From Pseudomonas sp. G2-4 (GTDB lineage: Bacteria > Pseudomonadota > Gammaproteobacteria > Pseudomonadales > Pseudomonadaceae), in contig NZ_CP125957.1 of assembly GCF_030064125.1 (NCBI RefSeq), positions 248,001 through 312,000 of the forward strand: a stretch of DNA of 64,000 nt, written 5' to 3'. Below the pieces are notes generated by a model, which saw only the letters and a program-made list of their open reading frames with translations, was not told the DNA's origin and did no database searches. Position 1 is the stretch's first letter. Each line of letters opens with the position of its first letter. This document shows, piece by piece, positions 54,937-63,939 of the stretch. The translations under genes and the position numbers were made by a program.

Positions 54937-55683
54937 ATGCTCAAACGCCTCGTTCTTGCCTTTGCCGGTGCCACGTTACTGCTCGCAGGCACCGCCCGCG
55001 CCGCCGATACATCATTGGTGTTGCTGACGGAAAATTTCCCGCCGTACAACATGGCGAAGAATGGCAAGAACTTCGCCCAGGACGGAAACATCAATGGCAT
55101 CGCCGTGGACATCGTCCGCGAGATATTCAAGCGTGCCGACATCTCCTACAGCCTGACGCTGCGTTTCCCTTGGGAGCGAATCTATAAGCTCGCCCTGGAA
55201 AATCCTGGTTACGGTGTGTTCGTCATGGCGCGCCTGCCAGAGCGTGAAAAACTCTTCAAATGGGTCGGCCCTATCGGCCCGGATGACTGGATCATGCTCG
55301 CCAAGACTGACAGCAAGATCACCCTCGACTCGCTGGAGCAGGCGCGTCAATACCGGATTGGTGCCTACAAGGGCGACGCGATTGCCGAGACGCTGGCCAA
55401 GCAGGGGCTGAACCCGATTGTCGTATTGCGCGATCAGGATAACGCCAAAAAGCTGGTCAACGGCCAGATCGACCTGTGGGCCACCGGCGACCCGGCCGGG
55501 CGTTACCTGGCGCGTCAGGAAGGGGTGAACGATCTCAAGACCGTGTTGCGTTTCAACAGCGCCGAGTTGTACCTGGCGTTGAACAAGGACGTGCCCGACG
55601 ACGTGGTCGCCCGGCTTCAAGGTGCTCTGGATGAGCTGCGCAAGGAAGGCGCGGTGGACGCGATCATGGCGCGGTATCTCTGA
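54937..55683 (+). CDS. Periplasmic substrate-binding protein, amino-acid type
   Basis: 248 residues. Signal peptide with core RLVLAFAGATLLLAG ending at RAAD (about residue 23). Type II binding-protein fold (LLTENFPPYNMAKNGKNFAQ, DIVREIFKRADISYSLTLRF). Ligand unknown. No permease gene adjoins; it may act with a transporter encoded elsewhere, or be a sensor partner. Confidence 0.82.
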   Translation: MLKRLVLAFAGATLLLAGTARAADTSLVLLTENFPPYNMAKNGKNFAQDGNINGIAVDIVREIFKRADISYSLTLRFPWERIYKLALENPGYGVFVMARLPEREKLFKWVGPIGPDDWIMLAKTDSKITLDSLEQARQYRIGAYKGDAIAETLAKQGLNPIVVLRDQDNAKKLVNGQIDLWATGDPAGRYLARQEGVNDLKTVLRFNSAELYLALNKDVPDDVVARLQGALDELRKEGAVDAIMARYL

Positions 55684-55699
55684 CCGCTGGAAAAAACCT

Positions 55700-55787
55700 G
55701 TGGGAGCGAGCCTGCTCGCGAAAGCGGTGGGTCAGCTTGCAGAGATGTTGAATGTGCCGCCGTCATCGCGAGCAAGCTCGCTCCCAC
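55700..55787. repeat. REPIN
   Basis: GTGGGAGCGAGCCTGCTCGCG and the opposite-facing ATCGCGAGCAAGCTCGCTCCCAC. A single REP unit follows at 55835-55859 (GTGGGAGCGAGTTTGTTCGCGATG, slightly diverged). Confidence 0.9.
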
Positions 55788-55872
55788 AGTGGTTCTGCAT
55801 CGGGCACAAGATTTGTGTTCACAGCAGATCCCCTGTGGGAGCGAGTTTGTTCGCGATGGCAGCGACGCGGTT

Positions 55873-56655
55873 CTACCGATAAACCCCATCTTTCCCATGC
55901 CCAACCATCGCCTGATTGCTGCGCAGGCTGATCATCGACTTGATATCGATCCACTCGATGCCCTGGGCCTTGAGGCGCGGCAGTTCGCGTTCGAGCACCG
56001 CCAGGGTCTGCGGGTAGGGATGCCCGATCATCACCGCCGAGCCTTGCCGATGGGCTAGTTCAATGGCCACCTGAAGTTGATGGGCGATGGCCGCTTCGGT
56101 GCGTTCGTCGTCCAGGAACACATCCCGCGACACACTGGCCAGGCCGATTTTCTGCGCCTCGGCAGCGGCGACGGTCTGAGCGCTGGTGCGGCTGTCGACG
56201 AAAAACTTGTGGCGCTGCTGCAAGTTCGCCATCAACCACGCCATGGCCGCGGGTTGGGCGGTCATGCGGCTGCCCATGTGGTTGTTGATCCCGCTGGTGT
56301 AGGGCACAGCGGCGAAGGCGGCGTCGAGGCGTTTTCCCAGTTCTTCGATAGGCAGGTCCGGATGCCAGGCGAATGGGCCGGTGGCTGGGTCCATGGGCAT
56401 GTGCAGCATAACCAGCTTGCCGGCGCGATGGGCTTCGCGGGCAAATTCGGCGGCGTGGGGTGTGTCGGGCATGATCGCGGCGGTGACCGGGCCGGGGAGG
56501 GCCAGTACCCGGCGATCCCGGGGCAGGTTTTGCCCCAGGTCATCGATGATCAGGCTCAGGTAAGCCTTTTGCGGTGAAGGGGCTGGTGTGGCGGGCGCAG
56601 CAAAGGCAGCGCTCGCCAGACAGCACAGCAGGCCGAGGATGAAGCGCCGGCCCAT
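55873..56655 (-). CDS. Divergent polysaccharide deacetylase family protein
   Basis: 260 residues. Signal peptide (FILGLLCCLASAAFAAPA, cleaved near residue 20). YSL-like SLIIDDLGQNLPRDRRVLAL, PDTPHAAEFAREAHRAGKL, NNHMGSRMTAQP and ERELPRLKAQGIEWIDIKSM match the divergent polysaccharide deacetylase family (YibQ). It may act on peptidoglycan or a surface glycan in the periplasm. It follows ctpA in the same direction. Confidence 0.8.
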   Translation of the reverse strand: MGRRFILGLLCCLASAAFAAPATPAPSPQKAYLSLIIDDLGQNLPRDRRVLALPGPVTAAIMPDTPHAAEFAREAHRAGKLVMLHMPMDPATGPFAWHPDLPIEELGKRLDAAFAAVPYTSGINNHMGSRMTAQPAAMAWLMANLQQRHKFFVDSRTSAQTVAAAEAQKIGLASVSRDVFLDDERTEAAIAHQLQVAIELAHRQGSAVMIGHPYPQTLAVLERELPRLKAQGIEWIDIKSMISLRSNQAMVGHGKDGVYR

Positions 56656-56656
56656 C

Positions 56657-57973
56657 TCAGCGGCCGGACGTGATGTTCAGTCCTTTGAGCAGGCTCAGGG
56701 CCTGGGCCAACTGGTAATCGTCATCCTGTGGCATCGGCTTGGCCTTGGCGCCGGAGCCGGTCGGTTTGTCGGCACCGCCATTGCCATTGCCCAGGTGACC
56801 TTGCAGGTCGGCTTCCTTGAAGTACTCGCTGTCCTGTTCGTTGGTGATCTTGGCCTTGCGCACCTCGATGTCCGGGACGATGCCCTGGGCCTGGATGGAG
56901 CGACCGTTGGGCGTGTAGTACAGCGCGGTGGTGATCTTCAGGGCGCGGTCGTTGTTCAGTGGCAATACGGTCTGCACCGAGCCCTTGCCGAAACTGGTGG
57001 TGCCCATGACCACGCCGCGCTTCTGATCCTGCAGGGCGCCGGCGACGATTTCCGAAGCCGAGGCGCTGCCGCCGTTGATCAGCACCACCAGTGGCACGGC
57101 TTCGCTCAGGTCGTTGCCGGTGGCCGAGAAGCGCAGTTCGGAGTTGGCGATACGACCCTTGGTGTAGACGATCAGGCCCTTGGTGATGAAGTGGTCCACC
57201 ACTTCCACCGCCGATTGCAGTACGCCGCCGGGGTTGTTACGCAGGTCCAGGACCAGGCCGTTGAGCTTCTTGCCGTTGTCCTTGCGCATCTTGGCCAGGG
57301 CCTTGGCGACTTCTTCGCCGGTCTTGACCTGGAATTGGGTGATGCGGATGTAGCCGTAGCCCGATTCCAGCAGTTGGCTCTTCACGCTTTTGACCTGGAT
57401 GACCGCACGGGTCAGGGTCACGTCGAACGGCGTGCCGCCGTCGCGCACCAGGGTCAGGGTGATCTTCTGGCCGATCTTGCCGCGCATCTTGTCGACCGCT
57501 TCGGTCATGCTCTGGCCACGCGTCGGCTGGCCATTGATCTTGACGATGAAGTCGCCGGCCTGGATGCCAGCCTTGGAAGCGGGGGTGTCGTCGATGGGCG
57601 AGACCACTTTGACGAAGCCGTCTTCGCTGCCGACCTCGATGCCCAGGCCGCCGAACTCGCCGCTGGTGCTTTCCTGCAGCTCGGCAAAATCGTCCGGGCC
57701 CAAGTAGGCCGAGTGCGGATCAAGGTTGCTGAGCATGCCCTTGATGGCGTTCTCCAGCAGCATCTTGTCATCCACCGGTTCCACGTAGGCGGCCTTGATC
57801 CGGTCCATGACTTCGGCAAAGGTGCGCAGCTCGTCCAACGGCAGCGGGGCTTTGGTGGTCGCGACCGTGGCGGCTGGCGCCGATGGGGCCGGGTCAGCGG
57901 CGAAAACCAGGGGCGCGCCGATCACAAGGGCGATCGTCAGGGCCAGCGAGGTGAGGCGGGACAAATGCAGCAT
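56657..57973 (-). CDS. ctpA: C-terminal processing peptidase CtpA (S41)
   Basis: 438 residues. A signal peptide (LALTIALVIGAPLVFAADP), N-terminal helical region, PDZ domain (GLGIEVGSEDGFVKVVSPID) and S41 protease core with the Ser in NGGSASASEIVAG and Lys in SFGKGSVQT forming the dyad. CtpA degrades cell-wall hydrolases in Pseudomonas. The ATG at 57973 starts the signal peptide. Ends 2 nt from the deacetylase gene. Confidence 0.93.
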   Translation of the reverse strand: MLHLSRLTSLALTIALVIGAPLVFAADPAPSAPAATVATTKAPLPLDELRTFAEVMDRIKAAYVEPVDDKMLLENAIKGMLSNLDPHSAYLGPDDFAELQESTSGEFGGLGIEVGSEDGFVKVVSPIDDTPASKAGIQAGDFIVKINGQPTRGQSMTEAVDKMRGKIGQKITLTLVRDGGTPFDVTLTRAVIQVKSVKSQLLESGYGYIRITQFQVKTGEEVAKALAKMRKDNGKKLNGLVLDLRNNPGGVLQSAVEVVDHFITKGLIVYTKGRIANSELRFSATGNDLSEAVPLVVLINGGSASASEIVAGALQDQKRGVVMGTTSFGKGSVQTVLPLNNDRALKITTALYYTPNGRSIQAQGIVPDIEVRKAKITNEQDSEYFKEADLQGHLGNGNGGADKPTGSGAKAKPMPQDDDYQLAQALSLLKGLNITSGR

Positions 57974-58005
57974 GTCGAACGAACTCCTTAATTGGATGGG
58001 CGCGC

Positions 58006-59298
58006 TTATCCTTGCGCACGACACCATTGGGCCGGGTCACTGGGGCGACCCTGCTGACGAATAGCGAAATACAGTGCTGGCGTGTCCTGCCCGCCACTGT
58101 TACCGACCGTGGAAATGGACTCACCGGCCTTGACCACATCGCCCGCGGCCTTGAGCAGCGTCTGGTTATGACCGTACAGACTCAAGTAGCCGTTGCCGTG
58201 ATCCAGGATCACTAGCAGGCCGGCGCCGCGCAGCCAGTCGGCGAACACCACACGCCCGCCATGCACGGCATGCACCTGACTGCCGGCAGAGGCGCTGATC
58301 ATCACGCCGTCCCACTTGGTGCGGGTGTCGTCGCCACGGGTTTCACCGAAGCGCGCAAGTAATCGACCATTGACCGGCCATGGAAGTTTGCCACGGGCCG
58401 AAGCAAAAGCGCCGCCAAAGGTTTCGCCAGCACTGGAAACCAGTACGCCAGGGCTGGATTTTACCGGCTTGCGCGGCGCATCGCTGGAGTCAGCTTCGGC
58501 CTGGGCTTCACGCAAACGCTTTTTTTCGGCTTCCTGCTGGGCGATCAGCGCTTTCTGGCGCGCCTCTTCTGCCTCTCGAGCCTGGCGGGCCAGGGTTTCC
58601 TCGATGGTTTTCAGCACCGTTGCCAGCTCAGCCTGATCCTGCTCGCGGGCCTTGAGCTTGCTGTCGCGGGCCTTCACGTCATCGTTCAGCTTGGCCAGGG
58701 CCACCTGACGCTCTTTGCGAACCTTTTCGAGTTCATCGCGCTGGGTGTCCAGGCTGCTTTTCTGCACCAGCAACTGGGCTTGCTGCAGTTCGATGTCTTT
58801 CTCGACATTGGCCAGTTGGCGCAGGGTTTCGTTGAAGCTCTTGAGTTGTTCCAGGCGGGCCTGGCTCAGGTAATCGTAATAGGTGAGGGTGCGGGCGAAT
58901 TTTTCGGGGTTCTGCTGGTTGAGCAGCAGCTTGAGATATTCCTGGCGGCCGTTCTGATAAGCGGCCCGGGCCTGGATGGCGATCAGTTTTTGCTGTTCAG
59001 TGCGCGCGCTCTGGAGTTTTTTTTTCTCTCCATCGAGTCGCTGCAGCTCGGATTCGCTTTTCTTCAGCTCTTTTTGCAGGGCATCGACCTGTTTCTCCAG
59101 CTTGCCCATCTCGGTCTCGGTGCCGCGCAGGTCTTTCTGCACGCTGGATTTTTCTTCCTGCAACTTGCCCAGCAGCTTTTTCAGCTCGGCAATGTCCTGA
59201 CGCGTGGCGTCCAACTGCTGTTGGGTTTGCGCGCGCTCGTCAGCAAAGGCCGGTTGGAGCAGGCAGGTCAGAGCAAGGGCTATCAGGACGCGAAGCAT
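58006..59298 (-). CDS. envC: Murein hydrolase activator EnvC (LytM-like)
   Basis: 430 residues. A signal peptide (LRVLIALALTCLLQPAFA), long coiled coil (about residues 25-260) and degenerate LytM domain (about 300-430). The usual metal ligands of M23 peptidases are incomplete: KWDGVMISASAGS replaces the first His/Asp region, and SLYGHN remains. That is typical for amidase activators. A T9 run on the plus strand (59017-59025) encodes the Lys-Lys-Lys of the coil. Recruits AmiA/B-type amidases at the septum. Open frame upstream of 59298 lacks a signal peptide. Confidence 0.92.
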   Translation of the reverse strand: MLRVLIALALTCLLQPAFADERAQTQQQLDATRQDIAELKKLLGKLQEEKSSVQKDLRGTETEMGKLEKQVDALQKELKKSESELQRLDGEKKKLQSARTEQQKLIAIQARAAYQNGRQEYLKLLLNQQNPEKFARTLTYYDYLSQARLEQLKSFNETLRQLANVEKDIELQQAQLLVQKSSLDTQRDELEKVRKERQVALAKLNDDVKARDSKLKAREQDQAELATVLKTIEETLARQAREAEEARQKALIAQQEAEKKRLREAQAEADSSDAPRKPVKSSPGVLVSSAGETFGGAFASARGKLPWPVNGRLLARFGETRGDDTRTKWDGVMISASAGSQVHAVHGGRVVFADWLRGAGLLVILDHGNGYLSLYGHNQTLLKAAGDVVKAGESISTVGNSGGQDTPALYFAIRQQGRPSDPAQWCRAQG

Positions 59299-59413
59299 AG
59301 AGGCGGGCGACACCAGGGAAAGGGACGGCCTAGTATGCCCGCCCCACGCTGCAAAAAAAACGCCCATTTGGGGCTGTGTGATAACTGGCCCGAAAAACAC
59401 TGAAAACCCCCAT

Positions 59414-59501
59414 GTGGGAGCGAGCCTGCTCGCGAATGCGCCGGGTCAGCCGACTTCAAAGTTGACTGATGCACCGCTTTCGCGAGCAGGCTCGCTCCCA
59501 C
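59414..59501. repeat. REPIN
   Basis: GTGGGAGCGAGCCTGCTCGCG and the opposite-facing TTCGCGAGCAGGCTCGCTCCCAC, with 40-odd nt between. Lies between envC and gpmI. Confidence 0.9.
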
Positions 59502-59515
59502 AAGGGTTGGGTCGA

Positions 59516-61045
59516 TCAGACCAGGATCGAAGTCCCGGTCATCTCCGCCGGCTTCTCCATCCCCAGCAACATCAGCATGGTCGGCGCCACGTCAGCCAGT
59601 ACACCGCCGTCGCGGACCTTGAAGTCGCGCTTGCCGACATAAATGAACGGCACCGGCTCGGTGGTGTGGGCGGTGTGGGCCTGGCCGGTGGATTCGTCGG
59701 ACATCTGCTCGACGTTGCCATGGTCGGCCGTGATCAACGCTTCGCCGCCGACTTTCTCCAAGGCCTCGACAATGCGGCCCACGCAGGTGTCCAGGCATTC
59801 CACAGCCTTGACCGCCGCGTCGAACACGCCGCTGTGGCCCACCATGTCGCCGTTGGCGTAGTTGACCACGATCACGTCGTAGCGCTGGTTCTCAATGGCG
59901 TCGACGATGCGGTCGGTCACCTCCGGTGCGCTCATTTCCGGTTGCAGGTCGTAGGTGGCGACTTTCGGCGAGGGAATCAGGATGCGTTCTTCGCCCGGGA
60001 AGGGCTCTTCGCGGCCGCCGGAGAAAAAGAACGTCACGTGGGCGTACTTTTCGGTTTCAGCGATGCGCAGTTGGGTCTTGCCGTTTTTCGCCAGGTAGTC
60101 GCCCAGCACGTTCTCCAGGCTGCCTGCGGCGAAGGCCGACGGCGCGGGGATGCTGGCGGCGTATTGGGTCAGCATGACGAAGCCGGCCAATTTCGGCTGG
60201 CGGGCGCGTTCGAATTCCTTGAAACCGTCTTCGACGAACACGCGGGTCAGCTCGCGGGCGCGGTCGGCACGGAAATTCATGAACACCACGGCGTCGCCGT
60301 CTTCGACTTTCACGGGCTCGCCGATGGTGGTGGCCTTGACGAATTCGTCGCTTTCGCCGCGCTCATAGGCCGCTTGCAGACCTTCCTGGGCGGTGGCCGC
60401 GTTGAACTCGGCGCTGCCGTCGACGATCAGGTTGTAGGCCTGGGCCACGCGGTCCCAACGGTTGTCGCGGTCCATGGCGTAGTAGCGGCCGACGATGCTG
60501 GCGATGCGGCCCTTGCCGAGAGCCTGGAAGGTGGCGTCCAGCAGTTCGATCGACGAGGTGGCGCTTTTCGGCGGTGTGTCGCGGCCATCGAGGAAGGCGT
60601 GCAGGTAGATCTTCTCGGCGCCGCGCTTGAAGGCCAGTTCGGCCATGGCGATCAGGTGATCCTGGTGGCTGTGGACGCCACCGTCGGACAGCAGGCCCAT
60701 GAAATGCACGGCCTTGCCGGCGGCCACGGCTTTGTCCACGGCGGCGCAGATGGTTGGGTTCTCGAAGAATTCGCCGTCGCGGATCGATTTGGTCACGCGG
60801 GTGAAGTCCTGGTACACCACGCGACCTGCGCCGAGGTTCATATGGCCGACTTCGGAGTTGCCCATCTGCCCGTCCGGCAGGCCGACGTCCATGCCGCTGC
60901 CAGAGATCAGGCCGTTCGGCACGGAGGCCCACAGGCGGTCCAGCACAGGCTTCCTGGCCGCATACACGGCGTTGGATTCGTGGCTGTCACTGTGACCAAA
61001 GCCGTCGAGAATCATCAGGACCAAAGGTTTAGGCGTAGTAGTCAT
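59516..61045 (-). CDS. gpmI: 2,3-bisphosphoglycerate-independent phosphoglycerate mutase GpmI
   Basis: 509 residues. Alkaline-phosphatase-like fold with two Mn ions: Asp14 in [11 protein letters not shown], catalytic Ser64 in [18 protein letters not shown] and metal ligands in [10 protein letters not shown] and HTTEPVPF. Interconverts 3- and 2-phosphoglycerate in glycolysis/gluconeogenesis. The start at 61045 matches the family; the open frame upstream is not homologous. It is divergent from the rhodanese gene. Confidence 0.97.
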   Translation of the reverse strand: MTTTPKPLVLMILDGFGHSDSHESNAVYAARKPVLDRLWASVPNGLISGSGMDVGLPDGQMGNSEVGHMNLGAGRVVYQDFTRVTKSIRDGEFFENPTICAAVDKAVAAGKAVHFMGLLSDGGVHSHQDHLIAMAELAFKRGAEKIYLHAFLDGRDTPPKSATSSIELLDATFQALGKGRIASIVGRYYAMDRDNRWDRVAQAYNLIVDGSAEFNAATAQEGLQAAYERGESDEFVKATTIGEPVKVEDGDAVVFMNFRADRARELTRVFVEDGFKEFERARQPKLAGFVMLTQYAASIPAPSAFAAGSLENVLGDYLAKNGKTQLRIAETEKYAHVTFFFSGGREEPFPGEERILIPSPKVATYDLQPEMSAPEVTDRIVDAIENQRYDVIVVNYANGDMVGHSGVFDAAVKAVECLDTCVGRIVEALEKVGGEALITADHGNVEQMSDESTGQAHTAHTTEPVPFIYVGKRDFKVRDGGVLADVAPTMLMLLGMEKPAEMTGTSILV

Positions 61046-61197
61046 GGAATCCACTCGTGGCTGGTTAAAAGAAGACGATGGAAAAGGGACGGGCAGTTTA
61101 AAGGTAAGTTCCGACGGCGTCACCGCCGGGCGGGGTTTGGCCGGCCTTGCGTGCTGTGTATACTGGCCGACATTTTAACGCCCTGGAACCTCCTTCG

Positions 61198-61611
61198 ATG
61201 GTTGCTCACCTGATTGAATTTGCCACTAACCACTACCTTCTTGTCGGTATCTTCGTCGTACTGTTGGCGTTGCTGGTCGCCCATACGATGCAGGGCGGCG
61301 GCCGTAGCCTGAGCACTGGCGAGCTGACCGCGCTGGTCAACAAGGATGCCGGCGTGGTGGTGGATATCCGCCCGAGCAAGGATTACGCCGCTGGTCACAT
61401 TGTCGGGGCGGTGAACATTCCCCAGGACAAACTGATCGCGCGCATCGGCGAACTGGAAAAACACAAGGCCAAGACGCTGATTCTGGTGGACGCTCAAGGC
61501 CAGCACGCGGGTACCCTTGCCCGTGAGTTGATGAAGTCCGGCTTTACCGCCGCCAAGTTGTCCGGTGGTGTTTCGAGCTGGAAAGCCGACAATCTGCCTC
61601 TGGTGAAGTGA
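61198..61611 (+). CDS. Membrane-anchored rhodanese-like protein
   Basis: 137 residues. Membrane anchor (YLLVGIFVVLLALLVAHTM, residues 12-30) and a cytoplasmic rhodanese domain (VVVDIRPSKDYAAGHIVGAV, SGGVSSWKADNLPL). The usual active-site Cys is absent: LILVDAQGQHAGTLAREL has Ala/Gln where Cys-x5-R is expected. So it is probably a non-catalytic sulfur-transfer-like protein. The ATG at 61198 is chosen to avoid an N-terminus of mixed charge. Upstream of grxC. Confidence 0.85.
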   Translation: MVAHLIEFATNHYLLVGIFVVLLALLVAHTMQGGGRSLSTGELTALVNKDAGVVVDIRPSKDYAAGHIVGAVNIPQDKLIARIGELEKHKAKTLILVDAQGQHAGTLARELMKSGFTAAKLSGGVSSWKADNLPLVK

Positions 61612-61612
61612 T

Positions 61613-61867
61613 ATGACCCAGGTTGTTGTCTATTCCAGCGACTACTGCCCCTACTGCTCCAGAGCCAAGTTCCTGCTCCAGAACAAAGGTGTGGCTTTCG
61701 AAGAGATCAAGGTCGACGGCAAGCCGCAACTGCGTGCCGAGATGAGCCAAAAGGCCGGACGCACGTCCGTGCCGCAGATCTGGATCGGCAGCACCCATGT
61801 GGGCGGTTGCGATGATCTGTTCGCCCTGGAGCGCGCCGGCAAACTCGACGCAATGCTCAAGGCCTGA
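61613..61867 (+). CDS. grxC: Glutaredoxin 3 GrxC
   Basis: 84 residues. Thioredoxin fold with CPYC at residues 12-15, TSVPQIWIGSTHVGGCDDL cis-Pro and glutathione-binding blocks. Dithiol glutaredoxin reducing glutathione-mixed disulfides. One nucleotide after the rhodanese gene stop. Confidence 0.97.
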   Translation: MTQVVVYSSDYCPYCSRAKFLLQNKGVAFEEIKVDGKPQLRAEMSQKAGRTSVPQIWIGSTHVGGCDDLFALERAGKLDAMLKA

Positions 61868-61907
61868 ATTTCCTATTAATAGAACCTGAAAGTAAGAAGG
61901 ATCTGCG

Positions 61908-62390
61908 ATGACTGACCAACAGAACACAGCTGCCAGCGAAGAAGAAGCCGCACCGCAATTCTCCTTGCAGCGCATTTATGTCCGTGACCTGTCCTTCGAG
62001 GCCCCGAAAAGCCCGGCGATCTTTCGCCAGCAGTGGGAGCCGAGCGTAGGCCTGGACCTGAACACCCGCCAGAAACCTCTGGAAGACGACTTCCACGAAG
62101 TGGTACTGACCCTGTCGGTCACCGTGAAGAACGGTGACGAAGTGGCGTTCATCGCCGAAGTGCAGCAGGCCGGGATCTTCCTGATCAAGAACCTGGATGC
62201 CGCTTCGATGAGCCACACCCTGGGCGCGTTCTGCCCGAACATCCTGTTCCCTTACGCCCGCGAAACCCTGGACAGCCTGGTGACCCGCGGTTCGTTCCCG
62301 GCCCTGATGCTGGCTCCGGTGAACTTCGATGCGCTGTACGCGCAAGAACTGCAGCGCATGCAGCAAGAAGGCGGCGCGACCGTTCAGTAA
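61908..62390 (+). CDS. secB: Protein-export chaperone SecB
   Basis: 160 residues. SecB fold blocks: [39 protein letters not shown] [20 protein letters not shown], and [20 protein letters not shown]. Tetrameric chaperone delivering unfolded proteins to SecA. Last of the rhodanese-grxC-secB run. RBS AAGAAGGA. Confidence 0.97.
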   Translation: MTDQQNTAASEEEAAPQFSLQRIYVRDLSFEAPKSPAIFRQQWEPSVGLDLNTRQKPLEDDFHEVVLTLSVTVKNGDEVAFIAEVQQAGIFLIKNLDAASMSHTLGAFCPNILFPYARETLDSLVTRGSFPALMLAPVNFDALYAQELQRMQQEGGATVQ

Positions 62391-62435
62391 GCGTCGACCG
62401 TCGGGCATAGCGTCCGACAGCCAGGCACAAAACCT

Positions 62436-62523
62436 GTGGGAGCGAGCTTGCTCGCGATGGCGGTGCACCAGTCAACATTTACGTCGGCTGATCCACCGCT
62501 ATCGCGAGCAAGCTCGCTCCCAC
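62436..62523. repeat. REPIN
   Basis: GTGGGAGCGAGCTTGCTCGCGATG and the opposite-facing ATCGCGAGCAAGCTCGCTCCCAC, with about 40 nt between. Located between convergent secB and trmL. Confidence 0.9.
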
Positions 62524-62549
62524 AGGAGTTTCTGGCTTGCGGCGCCGAC

Positions 62550-63005
62550 TCAGGCGAAACCGTTCTGCCGCCACGCCTCATAAACCGCCACCGCCACGGT
62601 GTTGGACAGGTTCAGGCTGCGGCAGCCTTCGCGCATCGGCAGGCGCAGGCGTTGTTCGGCGGGCAGAGAGTCGAGCACCTCGGCTGGCAGGCCACGGCTT
62701 TCCGGGCCGAACACAAACGCATCGCCCGCGACGAAGCTGGCGTCATGGAACGGCCGCGAACCCTTGGTGGTGAAGGCAAACAAGCGCGGATGTCCAAGGC
62801 TTTCCAGGCAGCTGGCGAGGTCGGCGTGACGCTGCAAAGTGGCATACTCGTGGTAGTCGAGGCCGGCGCGGCGCAGGCGTTTGTCGTCCATCTCGAAGCC
62901 CAGCGGTTCGATCAAATGCAGGTGGCAGCCGCTGTTGGCGCACAGCCTGATGACGTTGCCGGTATTCGGCGGAATTTCCGGTTGAAAAAGGATGACGTGA
63001 AACAT
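62550..63005 (-). CDS. trmL: tRNA (cytidine(34)-2'-O)-methyltransferase TrmL
   Basis: 151 residues, SPOUT fold with the trefoil knot. HVILFQPEIPPNTGNVIRLC at the N-terminus, FGPESRGLP (motif 2) and RLPMREGCRSLNLSNTVAVA (motif 3). Methylates the wobble ribose of tRNA-Leu. The start 63005 divergently overlaps the next gene's start by 2 nt. Confidence 0.95.
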   Translation of the reverse strand: MFHVILFQPEIPPNTGNVIRLCANSGCHLHLIEPLGFEMDDKRLRRAGLDYHEYATLQRHADLASCLESLGHPRLFAFTTKGSRPFHDASFVAGDAFVFGPESRGLPAEVLDSLPAEQRLRLPMREGCRSLNLSNTVAVAVYEAWRQNGFA

Positions 63006-63444
63006 GCACGGCTCCGCAGATAAAGATGAGCGGCATTCTACGCCGCAAACTGATCGGCGTTCGAAGCTTATGCCTCGGGTGATGGGCTCTTTGGCGATCG
63101 TCGGCATGATGGTCGGGCTGATGATCGGCCGCCTGACCACGCCCGACCCAAGCGTGCTGCAACAGATCGAGGTGACTGACGGCGCGCTGGTGGCCTGGTT
63201 CAACAACGAGCCCAAGTTGCATGGGGAAGTCATCGACGGCTCGGTGGCCCTGTTGTTCGACGCCGAAGGCCGACCGCAGAAGGGTCAACTCAAGCTCAAT
63301 GGCAAGGGCGTGAACTGGCGGGTGCGTTTGAGTGACAAGGGCTTGTTGCTGACGTTGGTGGCGGCGCGTCCGCTGCGGGGGGAGTGGACCGGCAGCGAGG
63401 TCGATGACCGCTGGCGGCTGGAGGTCCGTCTCCAGGAGCAATAA
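63004..63444 (+). CDS. Membrane-anchored protein, unknown
   Basis: 146 residues from 63004 (RBS AAAGGATG) or about 124 from the ATG at 63070. One membrane segment (VMGSLAIVGMMVGLMIGRL) and a short extracytoplasmic beta domain (LVAWFNNEPKLHGEVIDGSV, WTGSEVDDRWRLEVRLQEQ). Unknown function. Divergent from trmL and just before the terminator and repeat array. Confidence 0.75.
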   Translation: MHGSADKDERHSTPQTDRRSKLMPRVMGSLAIVGMMVGLMIGRLTTPDPSVLQQIEVTDGALVAWFNNEPKLHGEVIDGSVALLFDAEGRPQKGQLKLNGKGVNWRVRLSDKGLLLTLVAARPLRGEWTGSEVDDRWRLEVRLQEQ

Positions 63445-63445
63445 A

Positions 63446-63650
63446 AGAGGGAATCCCCGGCCTGCCTGTACCAAGGTTCCCAAAACGGGAGGGCTGCGGT
63501 TAGCGCGCAGCCCTGGTGTAAAGAAGGGAAACCTTGACCTGCCTGTATCAAGGCCCCCAAAACAGTGGGCTCGATGAGCCCGGTATAAAAGAGGGGAATC
63601 CCCGGCCTGCCTGTACCAAGGTCCCCAAAACTGGGTAGTGATAGGGTTAT
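63446..63650. repeat. Three tandem repeat units
   Basis: The core (A)GGGAATCCCCGGCCTGCCTG followed by TA(C/T)CAAGG(T/C)(T/C)CCCAAAAC occurs at about 63449, 63527 and 63594, spaced about 78 and 67 nt. The flanking G-rich and C-rich blocks can pair within each unit. In the second unit CCTTGA/TCAAGG pair instead. Confidence 0.75.
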
Positions 63651-63681
63651 TGCAGGGCGCGTGCCAGTTTTAAACTATTTG

Positions 63682-63702
63682 TCACAAAAACTCTTTTTGT
63701 GA
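63682..63702 (+). other. Perfect A/T hairpin before terminator
   Basis: TCACAAAAA-CTC-TTTTTGTGA forms a 9-bp perfect stem directly before the terminator at 63706. Confidence 0.6.
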
Positions 63703-63705
63703 TGA

Positions 63706-63735
63706 AAAAGCCCCGTATTCCGGGGCTTTTGCTTT
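63706..63735. terminator. Intrinsic terminator
   Basis: AAAAGCCCCG-TATTC-CGGGGCTTTT is a perfect 10-bp stem with T-run; it may serve both the repeat-array transcript and the convergent ntrC-like gene. Confidence 0.85.
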
Positions 63736-63840
63736 TATACAGGCTGGATTTATCAGGTTGGATCGAATGCTTCAGGTTCGCCGGATGTGCGCACTTGCGG
63801 TTCACGGTGCATTGCTGCGGTGCATGGCGCCTTTAAAAGC

Positions 63841-63904
63841 ATCGCGAGCAAGCTCGCTCCCACAGGAATTGCGTTTCCCTTGTAGGAGCGAGCTTGCTCG
63901 CGAT
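63841..63904. repeat. REP pair in tail-to-tail order
   Basis: ATCGCGAGCAAGCTCGCTCCCAC (63841-63863) and, facing the other way, GTAGGAGCGAGCTTGCTCGCGAT (63882-63904). Confidence 0.85.
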
Positions 63905-63939
63905 TGGGCCTTCAAATTCAGCGAAGGGCTAAAGACCGA

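Noticed and set aside
59204..61213. A 669-codon plus-strand open frame opposite gpmI and the end of envC
   Set aside because: Antisense of gpmI, low-complexity composition, spans a REPIN and has no known motif.
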